From Candidatus Eisenbergiella stercoravium (GTDB lineage Bacteria > Bacillota > Clostridia > Lachnospirales > Lachnospiraceae): 64,000 nt of DNA. The position numbers were made by a program, and so were the translations under genes. The notes beneath the pieces were generated by a model. It ran no database searches. It worked only from the letters and a program-made list of their open reading frames with translations, and was not told the DNA's origin. The first letter of the stretch is position 1. Every line of letters begins with the position of its first letter. Positions 26,739 through 35,606 of the stretch are shown here, in pieces. The DNA lies in the NCBI GenBank assembly GCA_019113175.1, contig DXHY01000077.1:1-64000 (forward strand), written 5' to 3'.

Positions 26739-27137
26739 ATGGAATATGAGAAGGAAATCTACAGGTGCCCAAACTGCGGCTGGACCTCCATGGAGAAAAG
26801 CGGCGGTAGGGATCACTGTCCCAACTGCCTGTGTGGAATTCACAGGGAAGATATCGGATACGGGGAATGCGGCGGAACCCAGGAACCGGTGAGCGTCTGG
26901 ATCAGGGAAGACGACCGCTGGGAAATCATTCAGAGATGCCGCCTGTGCGGAAAAATGACGGCTTCTGCCGTCACGGGTGACGACAACCGCATCAAGCTTT
27001 TGTCGGTTGCGTCAAAGCCGCTGTCTTTTCCGCCGTTTCCCATTGAAAAGATGGAAGAGCTGACCAGAATCATGGGAGGCAGCGGAGAGCTTGAGAAGGG
27101 TACAACAGGAGGACATCAGAATGAACAGAGAAAATAA
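26739..27137 (+). CDS. RNHCP domain protein, first paralogue
   Basis: The 132-residue protein has cysteine pairs CPNCGW and RDHCPNCLCGIH, then CGG and CRLCGK, a likely zinc-binding fold named for the RNHCP motif (here RDHCP). The function of the family is not known to me. ATG 26739 has AGAGG ten bases upstream. The 3' end overlaps the next gene by 17 bases and carries its AGGAGG, so the two are translated together. The pair shares the pattern HCPNCL-x2-x-H, W-x-R and CxxCGK, so it probably arose by duplication. Confidence 0.85.
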   Translation: MEYEKEIYRCPNCGWTSMEKSGGRDHCPNCLCGIHREDIGYGECGGTQEPVSVWIREDDRWEIIQRCRLCGKMTASAVTGDDNRIKLLSVASKPLSFPPFPIEKMEELTRIMGGSGELEKGTTGGHQNEQRK

Positions 27138-27534
27138 GAAACGGAAATATGATAAAAAATACTTCAGAACACATCCCTGCACGGATTCTTTTACCTGCAG
27201 GGTCTGCGGCTGGCCGGTGGTTTCGGCGGGAGCCGGAAGCGGCCACAGAAATCACTGTCCCAACTGCCTGTACAGCGTCCACCTGGACGAGGAGCCGGGT
27301 GACCGGGAATCCACCTGCCATGGCCGCATGGAACCGATCGGTGTGTGGGTCAGGAAAAACGGGGAGTGGGCAATCGTTCACAGATGCGTGAAGTGCGGAA
27401 AAATCGCTTCCAACCGTATTGCAGCGGACGATAATCCGATGAAGCTTATGGCTCTTGCCATGCGTCCGTTCGGCAGCGCGGTGATTTCACGGGATGCGAT
27501 CAGGAGCATGACCGCGGCCATGGAACGCAGATGA
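27121..27534 (+). CDS. RNHCP domain protein, second paralogue
   Basis: The 137-residue protein has FTCRVCGWPVV, the exact RNHCPNCLYSVH motif, and HRCVKCGK. It is more canonical than its upstream neighbour. After a basic head (NRENKKRKYDKKYFRTHP) it consists of the one domain. ATG 27121 follows AGGAGG at 27108-27113. The family is conserved among Firmicutes and actinobacteria, but its biochemical role is unknown to me; zinc binding is inferred from the cysteines. Confidence 0.88.
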   Translation: MNRENKKRKYDKKYFRTHPCTDSFTCRVCGWPVVSAGAGSGHRNHCPNCLYSVHLDEEPGDRESTCHGRMEPIGVWVRKNGEWAIVHRCVKCGKIASNRIAADDNPMKLMALAMRPFGSAVISRDAIRSMTAAMERR

Positions 27535-27575
27535 ACGGCTGTCCCGCTGTATTACGTTCTGGAATGGAGGTAATA

Positions 27576-28529
27576 ATGAATGTTCGGATCAGATCCCTGT
27601 ATCTGTGTGTGACGGATATGGACAGGGCGATTGATTTTTATGAAAAATTTCTGGAAAGGCCGGTTCTGAAAAGGGATGAGGTATACAGTGTATTTGAGGC
27701 GGATGGTTTCCGCCTCGGGCTGTTTGCTTTTCAGAAGGCAGGAGAAGAGCATGTGTTCGGCAGCAACTGTCTGCCCAGCATTGAGGTGGAGGATCTTGAG
27801 ACGCTGCGGCAGAAGCTTTCCGGACTTCCCGTCTGTTTTCCCCTTTCCAGAATCGGAAGCAACTGGGTTGCGGAATTCGTGGACTGCGAAGGAAACCATG
27901 TCGAGCTGACCGCTCCGGTGAGTAAGATGGAGGCGGACAGCCTGCCGCAGGCAGGAAAAGAGATACCGGCGGAAGAAAGGCCGGATTTCTGGCAGGAGGG
28001 AGCGGTATATTATGAATGGGGAAAGATCCGGATCCGCGCAATCAGAGAGTCGGACCCTCAGGTGATCTGTGCGGAGGAGGTGGCCCAGGGCTGGGTAAAT
28101 CAGACGGAGGAAAAATATTACAACAGGATTTCAGACCATGCGGCGCATAAGTCAATCAGCATGGTAGCGGAATATGAGGGAAATACGGCAGGGTATATCA
28201 ACGTATATCCCAACTCGCCCTGGGGGCCCTTCGCCGGTAGCGGCTGGTGTGAAATCGTGGATTTCGGCGTGCTGGGAAAATACCGCCGCCGCGGGATCGG
28301 CACGGCCCTTATGGACTGTGCGGAAAAAATCTCCGGAACATTTGCGGATACGGTTTATCTGGCGGTCGGCCTGCACGACGGCTATGGAAGCGCCCAGAGA
28401 ATGTACTGTAAGCGAGGCTATATTCCGGACGGCTCCGGCGTCTGGTATCACAACGCTCCGGCAGAGGCATACGGACAGGTATGCAATGACGACGAGCTGA
28501 ACCTGTATTTCAGCAAACGGCTGAGATAA
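27576..28529 (+). CDS. Fusion of a VOC/glyoxalase-like domain and a GNAT acetyltransferase
   Basis: Residues 1-120 form a vicinal-oxygen-chelate domain (SLYLCVTDMDRAIDFYEKFL and ending FVDCEGNHVELTAP). After a linker of about 35 residues, residues 150-317 form a GNAT domain with the acetyl-CoA loop GVLGKYRRRGIGTALMD and VGLHDGYGSAQRMYCKRGYIPDGSG. Both domains look complete, so a joined two-domain enzyme is likely. The substrate is unknown; drug or amino-compound modification would be a guess. ATG 27576 follows ATGGAGG. Confidence 0.88.
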   Translation: MNVRIRSLYLCVTDMDRAIDFYEKFLERPVLKRDEVYSVFEADGFRLGLFAFQKAGEEHVFGSNCLPSIEVEDLETLRQKLSGLPVCFPLSRIGSNWVAEFVDCEGNHVELTAPVSKMEADSLPQAGKEIPAEERPDFWQEGAVYYEWGKIRIRAIRESDPQVICAEEVAQGWVNQTEEKYYNRISDHAAHKSISMVAEYEGNTAGYINVYPNSPWGPFAGSGWCEIVDFGVLGKYRRRGIGTALMDCAEKISGTFADTVYLAVGLHDGYGSAQRMYCKRGYIPDGSGVWYHNAPAEAYGQVCNDDELNLYFSKRLR

Positions 28530-28571
28530 AGAGCGTGAAGCCGGAGAAAGCGGCATTTCGAGGAAAAGGGC

Positions 28572-28937
28572 ATGGGCCATGCCGTACCGGTCATATACTG
28601 GAGCATGAGCAGAATTGGAAGAAAAAAGAAAAAAGCGGCACCAAATCAGCGGCCTGCGCCTTTTGTGCCTTTTGTGCCCGGAAGGAAGGAGCAGCTTGCG
28701 GAGTCTCTGAAGCTTCCCAAGGATATGCTTCTCGGCGCTTCCATCCTGACCATGACGGGAAGTCATGAGCTCTGGGTGGAAAATTATAAGGGAATCATCG
28801 AATATACGCCTCAGTCCATCATCCTGCAGGCAAAAACCGGACAGATCTCCATCTGCGGCTGCGGTCTGGTCATTGATTATTACACCAATGAGGACATGAA
28901 GATCATTGGGAATATCAGGTGCGTCAGCTATCTGTGA
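28572..28937 (+). CDS. yqfC: Sporulation protein YqfC
   Basis: A YabP/YqfC-family protein, expressed in the mother cell in Bacillus. The conserved core is KLPKDMLLGASILTMTGSHELWVENYKGIIEYT and YYTNEDMKIIGNI. Full length is 121 residues from ATG 28572, which has AGGA and AAGGG upstream. An internal ATG at 28605 (MSRIGRKKKK) would give 110 residues but has GGAG too close. The order yqfC-yqfD-phoH is the classic Firmicute arrangement. Confidence 0.85.
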   Translation: MGHAVPVIYWSMSRIGRKKKKAAPNQRPAPFVPFVPGRKEQLAESLKLPKDMLLGASILTMTGSHELWVENYKGIIEYTPQSIILQAKTGQISICGCGLVIDYYTNEDMKIIGNIRCVSYL

Positions 28938-28955
28938 CCGGGCGGAGGAAAGGGT

Positions 28956-30215
28956 GTGCTGGATGTTTTGGATGTAAAAAAAATGTTCCGATATCTGCAG
29001 GGGTATCTGAAGATCAGAGTATGGGGGTATTCTCCGGAGCGCTTCATGAACCTGTGCGGCAGCCGCGGTATTATGCTGTGGGATATCACGCGACGGGAAG
29101 CGGATTATCTGATGTATATCAGCCTTTCGGGTTTTTTCAGGCTTCGGCCGATTGTGAGAAAGACGGGAACGCGGGTTGCAGTCCTGGAAAGATGCGGCCT
29201 GCCCTTTCTGATTCGCAGAATGCGGAAAAGGAAGGTCTTCGTTATGGGGCTTCCCGCCTGCCTCGCCTTTCTCATCATCATGTCCCGTTTCATCTGGGCC
29301 ATTGATTTTGAGGGAAACAGAGCGGTTACTGACGATATGCTCATGGATTTTCTGGTGGAGAACGGCGTGGAGTACGGAACGGCAAGAAGCGGCATCGATA
29401 TCGGACAGCTGGAGGAAAAGCTGCGGGAAACCTTCGACGGGATCACCTGGACCTCCATTACCATTGATGGGACGAAGCTGATTGTGAATATCCGGGAAAA
29501 CGACCTGGTTATGACGGAGGAGGAAACGGAGGAGGCGCTTGAAGGTTATCCCGGAAGCGATCTTCTTGCCACACAGGACGGGACTGTGGTCTCCATTCTG
29601 ACCAGAAAGGGCGTACCGCAGGTGACCGCCGGGATGGCGGTCAAAAAGGGGGATGTGCTCGTCTCCGGAGCCGTTCCCGTTCTTGCGGATGACGGAACCG
29701 TGAGGGAATATCAGTACTGCCATGCCGATGCGGATGTGGTGATCGCTTATGAAGTGACCTGTGAAGAAACACTTGCTCTGAATTATGAATATAAAAATTA
29801 TACGGGCAGGGAAAGAAAGGATTTTTTCCTTTCCATCGGCGGAAGGCAGTTTGTGTTCCGGCCGGGGCGCTGCCGCTTCCTGAAATATGACACCGTGATG
29901 GATACCAGACAGCTGAAGGTCCTGGGACAGATTTATCTGCCCTTTTACTATGGGTTTGAGGTAAAAAGGGAATACTTTGAGGTGGAAGCCGTCTATGAAG
30001 AGGAGCAGGCGGAGGAAATCCTGGAAGGACGTCTGGAGAAAAAAATCGAAGGTTTGTATGATTTGGGGGTTCAAATCATGCAAAAAAATGTTACAATAAA
30101 TACAGTCGGCGGTTCTGCTTTCCTGAACGCGGTTTTCGAGGTGGAAGGAAAAACGGGCCAGTCAAGACCGCTGTCCGGCGAACAGCCGGAGCCGGCCGCC
30201 GAAGAGGAAACGTAA
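28956..30215 (+). CDS. yqfD: Sporulation protein YqfD
   Basis: The 419-residue protein has the N-terminal region KIRVWGYSPERFMNLCGSRG, one membrane helix near 90-110 (KVFVMGLPACLAFLIIMSRFIW), and an extracytoplasmic part with FEGNRAVTDDMLMDFL followed by GTVVSILTRKGVPQV, as in the family. YqfD is needed for normal sporulation in Bacillus, in an unclear way. GTG 28956 is preceded by GGAGG. It overlaps no neighbour but is 18 bases after yqfC. Confidence 0.92.
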   Translation: MLDVLDVKKMFRYLQGYLKIRVWGYSPERFMNLCGSRGIMLWDITRREADYLMYISLSGFFRLRPIVRKTGTRVAVLERCGLPFLIRRMRKRKVFVMGLPACLAFLIIMSRFIWAIDFEGNRAVTDDMLMDFLVENGVEYGTARSGIDIGQLEEKLRETFDGITWTSITIDGTKLIVNIRENDLVMTEEETEEALEGYPGSDLLATQDGTVVSILTRKGVPQVTAGMAVKKGDVLVSGAVPVLADDGTVREYQYCHADADVVIAYEVTCEETLALNYEYKNYTGRERKDFFLSIGGRQFVFRPGRCRFLKYDTVMDTRQLKVLGQIYLPFYYGFEVKREYFEVEAVYEEEQAEEILEGRLEKKIEGLYDLGVQIMQKNVTINTVGGSAFLNAVFEVEGKTGQSRPLSGEQPEPAAEEET

Positions 30216-30230
30216 AGACAGGAGCAGTCA

Positions 30231-31271
30231 ATGGAGCAGTATGAGAAACAGATTGAACTGGACGCAGCTCATACCCTGGATGTGTTCGGTGATTATGACA
30301 GGCATTTAAAAAGAATTGAAAAGATTCTGCAGGTAACAATCATTGACCGGAACGGTACTGTCCGGATCCGCGGGCTGAAAAGGCATGTGGAGCAGGCGGC
30401 GGACGTTCTGCAGCGGCTGCAGGAGCTGTCGGAAAGGGGAAACCTCATTCAGGAACAGAATGTGGAATATGCGATAGAGATGAGTATGGAAGACAATACG
30501 GATGCGCTTCTGGAAATCGATGGGGATCTGATCTGCCACACCGTGAGCGGAAAGCCCATCAAGCCCAAGACTTTGGGACAGAAGCAGTATGTGGATGCCA
30601 TCCGGGACAATATGATCGTATTCGGCATGGGGCCTGCCGGAACGGGAAAAACCTATCTCGCCATGGCGATGGCGATTACAGCCTTTAAAAATAACGAGGT
30701 GGAGCGGATCATCCTGACCCGCCCTGCCATTGAAGCCGGAGAGAAGCTGGGCTTTCTTCCCGGTGATCTGCAGAGCAAGGTGGATCCTTACCTGAGGCCC
30801 CTCTATGATGCGCTTTACCAGATCATGGGGGCGGAGAGCTTTGCGAAAAATATGGAGAAGGGCCTGATCGAGGTGGCGCCGCTTGCCTATATGCGCGGGC
30901 GTACGCTGGACAACGCTTATATCATCCTGGATGAGGCGCAGAACACCACGCCGGCGCAGATGAAGATGTTCCTGACCAGAATCGGCTTCGGATCCAAGGT
31001 GATCATCACGGGAGACGCCTCCCAGAAGGATCTGATGCCCGGGACACGGTCCGGTCTTGACGTGGCGGTGAAGGTGCTGCAGAAAATTGAGGGCATCGCT
31101 TTCTGCAGTCTGACCAGCCGGGATGTGGTGAGACATCCTCTGGTGCAGAAGATCGTAAAGGCATATGAGAATTACGAAAGAAAAGAGGCCGCAGCTCATT
31201 CTGAAAGGCGTGAGCCGGAAGGAAAAGCGCGGTTTGCCGGAAGGAAACGGCAGGGGAGAAGCGGCAGATGA
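30231..31271 (+). CDS. phoH: PhoH-family ATPase
   Basis: This cytosolic P-loop protein is thought to act with YbeY in RNA handling. An N-terminal KH-like region is followed by Walker A GMGPAGTGKTYLA, TRPAIEAGEKLGFLPG and Walker B IILDEAQNTTPAQMKMFLTR, with TGDASQKDL. Length 346, near the family norm of 320, with an Arg/Lys-rich tail. ATG 30231 has GGAG well placed. The stop overlaps the ybeY start by four bases. In Bacillus the pgpH gene (yqfF) lies between phoH and ybeY; it is absent here. Confidence 0.96.
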   Translation: MEQYEKQIELDAAHTLDVFGDYDRHLKRIEKILQVTIIDRNGTVRIRGLKRHVEQAADVLQRLQELSERGNLIQEQNVEYAIEMSMEDNTDALLEIDGDLICHTVSGKPIKPKTLGQKQYVDAIRDNMIVFGMGPAGTGKTYLAMAMAITAFKNNEVERIILTRPAIEAGEKLGFLPGDLQSKVDPYLRPLYDALYQIMGAESFAKNMEKGLIEVAPLAYMRGRTLDNAYIILDEAQNTTPAQMKMFLTRIGFGSKVIITGDASQKDLMPGTRSGLDVAVKVLQKIEGIAFCSLTSRDVVRHPLVQKIVKAYENYERKEAAAHSERREPEGKARFAGRKRQGRSGR

Positions 31272-31777
31272 CGGTTTATGTAGAAAATGAGATCGAAACG
31301 GAATTTCCCTTCGATCCGCTGGAGGTGGCGTCCCAGGTGGCGGAGGCGGCTCTGGATGCGGAGGGCTGTCCGTATGAAACGGAGATTAACGTGCTGATTA
31401 CGGACGATGAGGGAATCCGGGTTTATAACAGAGAGTATCGGGGCATCGACAGCGCGACGGACGTGCTTTCCTTTCCCAATGTGCCCTTTGAGCATCCGGC
31501 GGATTTTTCCGCCGCAGAGGAATCGGAGGCGGACTGTTTCCAGCCGGACAGCGGGGAGCTGATTCTGGGAGACATCATTATTTCCTGTGATCACGTCAGG
31601 GAACAGGCAGAAGCCTACGGGCACAGCCAGAAGCGGGAATTTGCCTTCCTTGTGGCGCACAGCATGCTGCATCTGTGCGGTTATGACCATATGGAACCTC
31701 AGGAGGCGGCCGTCATGGAGGACAGGCAGGAGAAGATCCTGCAGGGGCTTAATATTACAAGACAGATCAGAGACTAA
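31268..31777 (+). CDS. ybeY: Endoribonuclease YbeY
   Basis: A metal-dependent single-strand RNase needed for rRNA maturation and quality control. The zinc motif HxxxHxxGYDH is in AHSMLHLCGYDHM near residues 136-148, and YRGIDSATDVLSFP is the family signature. Length 169. It starts within the phoH stop codon (ATGA), so translation is coupled. Confidence 0.96.
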   Translation: MTVYVENEIETEFPFDPLEVASQVAEAALDAEGCPYETEINVLITDDEGIRVYNREYRGIDSATDVLSFPNVPFEHPADFSAAEESEADCFQPDSGELILGDIIISCDHVREQAEAYGHSQKREFAFLVAHSMLHLCGYDHMEPQEAAVMEDRQEKILQGLNITRQIRD

Positions 31778-31786
31778 GGACAGGAA

Positions 31787-31801
31787 GGTGCCTCTGGCAC
31801 C
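31787..31801 (+). other. Small hairpin before the flippase gene
   Basis: GGTGCC-TCT-GGCACC is a perfect 6-bp stem with a triloop, 12 bases before the next start codon. No T-run. Confidence 0.5.
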
Positions 31802-31813
31802 GGGAAAGCGTAC

Positions 31814-33517
31814 ATGAGAGGGAATACAGGAGCGATACAACGAAACAGAAAATCAGGACAGAGGGAGAGGATATCTTCCCGCCGACCGGAACAGCATGGC
31901 GGAAGAGGACACAGGGGAAACGGCCTGCTGACCGGACTTGCCTTTCTGGCGGGAGTGCTGGCGGTCTGGAAAAGGATCCCGCTGACCAATCTGATAGGAG
32001 ATAACGGCAACGCTTATTTCGGCATGGCCTATGATACCTGGATGTTTTTCTTTCTGCTGTGTGGCTTTTGCATGCAGACGGTTGCGGCAAGGCTGATGGC
32101 GGCAAGAAGTGCAAAGGGGCGTTATCGGAATACACGCCGTGTCTGGAACGCGGCGCTTCTTTATGCGGCGGTGCTCGGAATCGCAGGAAGCGCGGCCATG
32201 CTGCTTTCGGCGGGTGTTTTGTCATCCGGCCTTTTCCGGGCAGGAACGGCGGCTGTAGTGATCCGGTGTATGGCGCCGGCGGTCTTCGTCGCCTCGCTTC
32301 TCGGCGCTCTGCGCGGCTATTTTCAGGGAATGGGCAGCATGGTGCCTACGGCTCTTTCCCGGTTCGTGGAGGAGCTTGCGGGCTTTCTTCTCATGTTTGC
32401 CCTCGTGTCGGGTATGGGGGGATATGGAAAAAAGGTTGGGGCTCTCCTGCTTCAGCCGGATTATGAGCAGGCGTTCGGGGCTGCGGGTGCGGCGCTTGCC
32501 TTCCTGCTTGGAAGTCTGATTTCCCTTCTTCTGCTCGCCGTGCTTTATTTCCTTTTCCAGGGAAGCTTTCGGCGCAGGGAAAGGAAGGATACCGGTAAGG
32601 AGACGGAAAGCTACCGCCGCATCGGCCGTCTGATAGCAGGGGCGGCGCTTCCGGTTATTCTGACCGGATTCGTCATGCAGGGAAGCTTTATTCTGGATCA
32701 GGTTCTGTTTCTGCAGATCATGCCTTCGGGCGCGGCTGCGGTCGCCCAGTGGGGAATTTACACGGGAAAATACAGGATTCTATCCGGTATTCCAGCCATG
32801 CTTGCAACGGCTGTCTGTACCGGCCTGATCCCCTCTCTTCAGGCTTCCGTCACGGGTATGAATCCGGGACGGGCAAAGGAAAAGGCCTTTCTCATGCTGA
32901 AGCTGGCCCTGGCGGTGTCCCTGCCTCTGGCAGTTTATTTCGCAATTACGGCGGATAACCTGGTGCCGGCCCTCTTTACGGCAGGAGATATGGAGACGGC
33001 TGCGGGCCTTCTGCGGATCGGAAGCGTGGCAATCGTTCTTCAGGCTCTGGCGATCGCAGTCGCCTGTATTCTCCAGGGGCTGGAACGGGAAAGACTTCTG
33101 TTTGGAAGTGCTGGTATTTCTCTGATCGTACATATCATTCTGCTGTATTTTCTGCTTCATGGCTCCGGCATGGGGATTGAAGGAGTGGTCTATGCGGTGG
33201 CAGGGCTTTACGGCGTCTTTGTGATTCTGGGACTGGTCTGTGTGTTCCGCACGATTTCCTGGAGGACCGACTGGGGAAGACTGATCGGCATTCCGGTCAT
33301 TTCCAGTGTGGTGATGGGACTGATCGTCTACCTGATGAACCGTTTCCTGGCTGCCGTGATGAGTGTGGGGCTTCTCTGTCTGCTCTGTTTTGCGGCGGGA
33401 CTGATCATCTATGTTCTTCTGATGCTTTCCATGCGGGCCCTCACACAGCGGGAGTTGAAGAGCATTTCCGGAGGCGGTCTGTTCCTCGCGGTGGGAAGGC
33501 TTTTTAAGTTCCTGTAG
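31814..33517 (+). CDS. SpoVB/MurJ-like oligosaccharide flippase
   Basis: This polytopic protein of 567 residues from the MOP superfamily has about fourteen helices. It starts with a basic Arg/Gly/Ser-rich head of some 35 residues, then GLLTGLAFLAGVLAVWKRIPLTNLIGDNGNAYFGMAYDTWMF, the typical SpoVB/YtgP start. Members move lipid II or other lipid-linked sugars, and SpoVB acts in spore cortex formation. Which role applies here is not clear, though the neighbours yqfC and yqfD point to sporulation. The ATG at 31814 has only a weak GGGAAA-type site. The basic head looks unusual. Confidence 0.9.
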   Translation: MRGNTGAIQRNRKSGQRERISSRRPEQHGGRGHRGNGLLTGLAFLAGVLAVWKRIPLTNLIGDNGNAYFGMAYDTWMFFFLLCGFCMQTVAARLMAARSAKGRYRNTRRVWNAALLYAAVLGIAGSAAMLLSAGVLSSGLFRAGTAAVVIRCMAPAVFVASLLGALRGYFQGMGSMVPTALSRFVEELAGFLLMFALVSGMGGYGKKVGALLLQPDYEQAFGAAGAALAFLLGSLISLLLLAVLYFLFQGSFRRRERKDTGKETESYRRIGRLIAGAALPVILTGFVMQGSFILDQVLFLQIMPSGAAAVAQWGIYTGKYRILSGIPAMLATAVCTGLIPSLQASVTGMNPGRAKEKAFLMLKLALAVSLPLAVYFAITADNLVPALFTAGDMETAAGLLRIGSVAIVLQALAIAVACILQGLERERLLFGSAGISLIVHIILLYFLLHGSGMGIEGVVYAVAGLYGVFVILGLVCVFRTISWRTDWGRLIGIPVISSVVMGLIVYLMNRFLAAVMSVGLLCLLCFAAGLIIYVLLMLSMRALTQRELKSISGGGLFLAVGRLFKFL

Positions 33518-33591
33518 CAGGCTTTTTTGAATAAACGGCCGGAATAATGCTGATACTTTTGAAAAAGGAACGAAGAAACAGGAGGTTTCTG

Positions 33592-34224
33592 ATGCGTCTT
33601 TGGAAGAAAATCAGCATTTATTTCATTTATCCGGCGTGCATGCTGGCGCTTGGGCTTTTTGCCGGGCTCGGCGTGCAGGAATTTTTTTATCCAAACCGGC
33701 AGCAGCTTCAGCAGGAGGAGACTGGTGAGAGCCGGGAGACGGAAACGGACGTTTCCCTGGAGGCTGCGGGCGGGCAGGAGCAGGTGATCACGGCGGATAC
33801 CCGGTACGTGGTGGAGCGGTTTGATCTCACCGATTCCAGCCGGACAGAGGAAGAGGAGCCTTTGCCGGAGCAGTACATCGGGATGAACCGGGAGCAGTTC
33901 GTGGAGGCCTGTGAGGTCTATGAGGCTTCGCCCTCGCTTGAGGATCAGAGCAGAGGTTTCCTGTCCATGTATGTGGAACGTTTCTCTGCGGAAGAGGTTG
34001 TGGTCCGGAAAAATTATGAAAGCAGCACGAAGCCGGAGGAATTTTATCTGGCGGTGGAGAACAATTATGTGGTGGTCTATGAGGCCGACAAAAAGACCCG
34101 TTTCATGTCCACGGGAATTCCGGTGCAGAGCCTTTCCGACGAACTGGCAGAGGAGCTTCTGAATTTTAAATATGTGGGCAGCGAGGCGGAGCTTTATGAT
34201 TTTCTGGAATCCTATTCCAGCTGA
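33592..34224 (+). CDS. Single-pass membrane protein, BofC C-terminal-like domain
   Basis: The 210-residue protein has one N-terminal helix (ISIYFIYPACMLALGLFAGLGV), a Glu/Gln-rich linker, and an external domain of about 130 residues. That domain (RYVVERFDLTDSS, then FYLAVENNYVVVYEADK) resembles the BofC C-terminal domain, which in Bacillus takes part in forespore-to-mother-cell signalling. The similarity is by eye and moderate. ATG 33592 follows AGGAGG at 33580-33585; an upstream start at 33547 is rejected. Confidence 0.75.
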   Translation: MRLWKKISIYFIYPACMLALGLFAGLGVQEFFYPNRQQLQQEETGESRETETDVSLEAAGGQEQVITADTRYVVERFDLTDSSRTEEEEPLPEQYIGMNREQFVEACEVYEASPSLEDQSRGFLSMYVERFSAEEVVVRKNYESSTKPEEFYLAVENNYVVVYEADKKTRFMSTGIPVQSLSDELAEELLNFKYVGSEAELYDFLESYSS

Positions 34225-34278
34225 GCGGATGATCCGGTCTCCCCGCGGCCTCAGCGTTACGCTTCGGCATGGAGGTAA

Positions 34279-35529
34279 ATGATGAACAGAAGAAAAACGG
34301 GGATTATCGGAGGCGGGGCTTCCGGCCTGATGGCGGCAATTGCCGCGGCAGATAACGGGAAGGGAGCCGGGGATGAGGTTGTTGTCCTGGAAAAAAAGGA
34401 GCGGATCGGAAAGAAAATTCTGGTGACAGGGAACGGGAAGTGCAATCTGACCAACCTGTCTTTTTCCATGGAAAAAATCGGGGATTATTACCACGGTGCG
34501 CCGGAGGAAAGACTGCACGGCCTCTTCGCCCGTTTTTCACAGGAGGACACCCTGAAGCTTTTTCATGGAATGGGCATGCTGACCACCTCCAGAGAGGGAT
34601 ATGTTTATCCCCTGTCCGGTCAGGCTTCCACAGTTCTGGATACCCTGCGTTTTGAACTGGAACGGCTGCATGTCCGCGTTCTGACGGAATGCCGGATTCT
34701 GGGAATCGAACCGCGTAAAAAGGGCGGCTTTCTGGTGCGTACGGAGGAGGAAAATCTGCATTTTGACCGTCTGATTCTCGCCTGCGGTTCTCCTGCCGGA
34801 CAGAAAGCGGGGGAGGGAATGGACGGATATACCTATGCGGAAACGCTCGGACACCGGGTAATCCGGCCCCGGCCGGCGCTCACCGCGCTCCGCTGTGAGG
34901 GCGACTTCTGGAAAAGTCTGGCCGGTGTGCGCTGCAATGCTTCTGTCAGTCTTTTTATTTCGGAAAAAGAGGGCTGTTATCGGGAAGAAGGGGAACTCCA
35001 GCTGACGGATTACGGCATTTCCGGCATCCCGGTGTTCCAGCTTTCAAGGCATGCTTCCTGCGCGCTGGCAGAGGGAAAACGGGTGCAGGCCCGGATCGAC
35101 TTTCTGCCCTCCTTCGCAGACAGTCGGAAGGAGTATGAAAGGATGAGGGAGCAGAAGATCTCTGCCTGTCTCGGCCGCTCGATGGAGGTGCTGTTCTGTG
35201 GCCTTGTGAACAAGAAAATCATTCTGGCCCTCTTAAAAAGAAACGGACTCAGGCTGCAGGATACGGTGGAGGAAGGGAACCGGGAGAAAATCTGCCGGGT
35301 ATTTTCAGACCTGCGGGATTTTCAGGTGCGCGTAAAATCGGTCAACCCCTTTGGAAACGCACAGGTCTGTGCGGGCGGTGTGCCCCTTTCGGAGGTGACG
35401 GACCGGATGGAATCAGTGAAGCACCCGGGCCTGTATTTTGCCGGAGAGCTTCTGGACGTGGATGGCCGGTGCGGCGGCTATAACCTTCAGTGGGCCTGGA
35501 CCTCCGGCTTCCTCGCAGGAAAAGGATGA
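34279..35529 (+). CDS. HI0933/YhiN-family FAD-dependent oxidoreductase
   Basis: The 416-residue flavoprotein shows GIIGGGASGLMAAIAAADNG (FAD Rossmann), IGKKILVTGNGKCNLTN (the HI0933 signature), and C-terminal LYFAGELLDVDGRCGGYNLQWAWTSG. The family includes BaiN-like and other poorly defined enzymes. The substrate is unknown. ATG 34279 follows ATGGAGG; a second ATG at 34282 is possible. A small palindrome AGCG-TTA-CGCT sits at 34253. Confidence 0.92.
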   Translation: MMNRRKTGIIGGGASGLMAAIAAADNGKGAGDEVVVLEKKERIGKKILVTGNGKCNLTNLSFSMEKIGDYYHGAPEERLHGLFARFSQEDTLKLFHGMGMLTTSREGYVYPLSGQASTVLDTLRFELERLHVRVLTECRILGIEPRKKGGFLVRTEEENLHFDRLILACGSPAGQKAGEGMDGYTYAETLGHRVIRPRPALTALRCEGDFWKSLAGVRCNASVSLFISEKEGCYREEGELQLTDYGISGIPVFQLSRHASCALAEGKRVQARIDFLPSFADSRKEYERMREQKISACLGRSMEVLFCGLVNKKIILALLKRNGLRLQDTVEEGNREKICRVFSDLRDFQVRVKSVNPFGNAQVCAGGVPLSEVTDRMESVKHPGLYFAGELLDVDGRCGGYNLQWAWTSGFLAGKG

Positions 35530-35537
35530 GAAAGGTC

Positions 35538-35566
35538 TTGTCCGGAAGAAGGGAGTGCGATATACT
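35538..35566 (+). promoter_or_regulatory. Sigma-A promoter before the second flavoprotein
   Basis: TTGTCC (35538-35543), 17 bases, TATACT (35561-35566). The leader to the next gene is about 150 bases with two or three hairpins and no other gene. Confidence 0.6.
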
Positions 35567-35606
35567 CTACTCATTAAGCACCTGAAGGCAAAAGACGAAG
35601 AACTTG

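Noticed and set aside
28152-30083. 643-codon minus-strand frame opposite yqfC/yqfD
   Set aside because: No recognisable domain and fully overlapped by confident sporulation genes.
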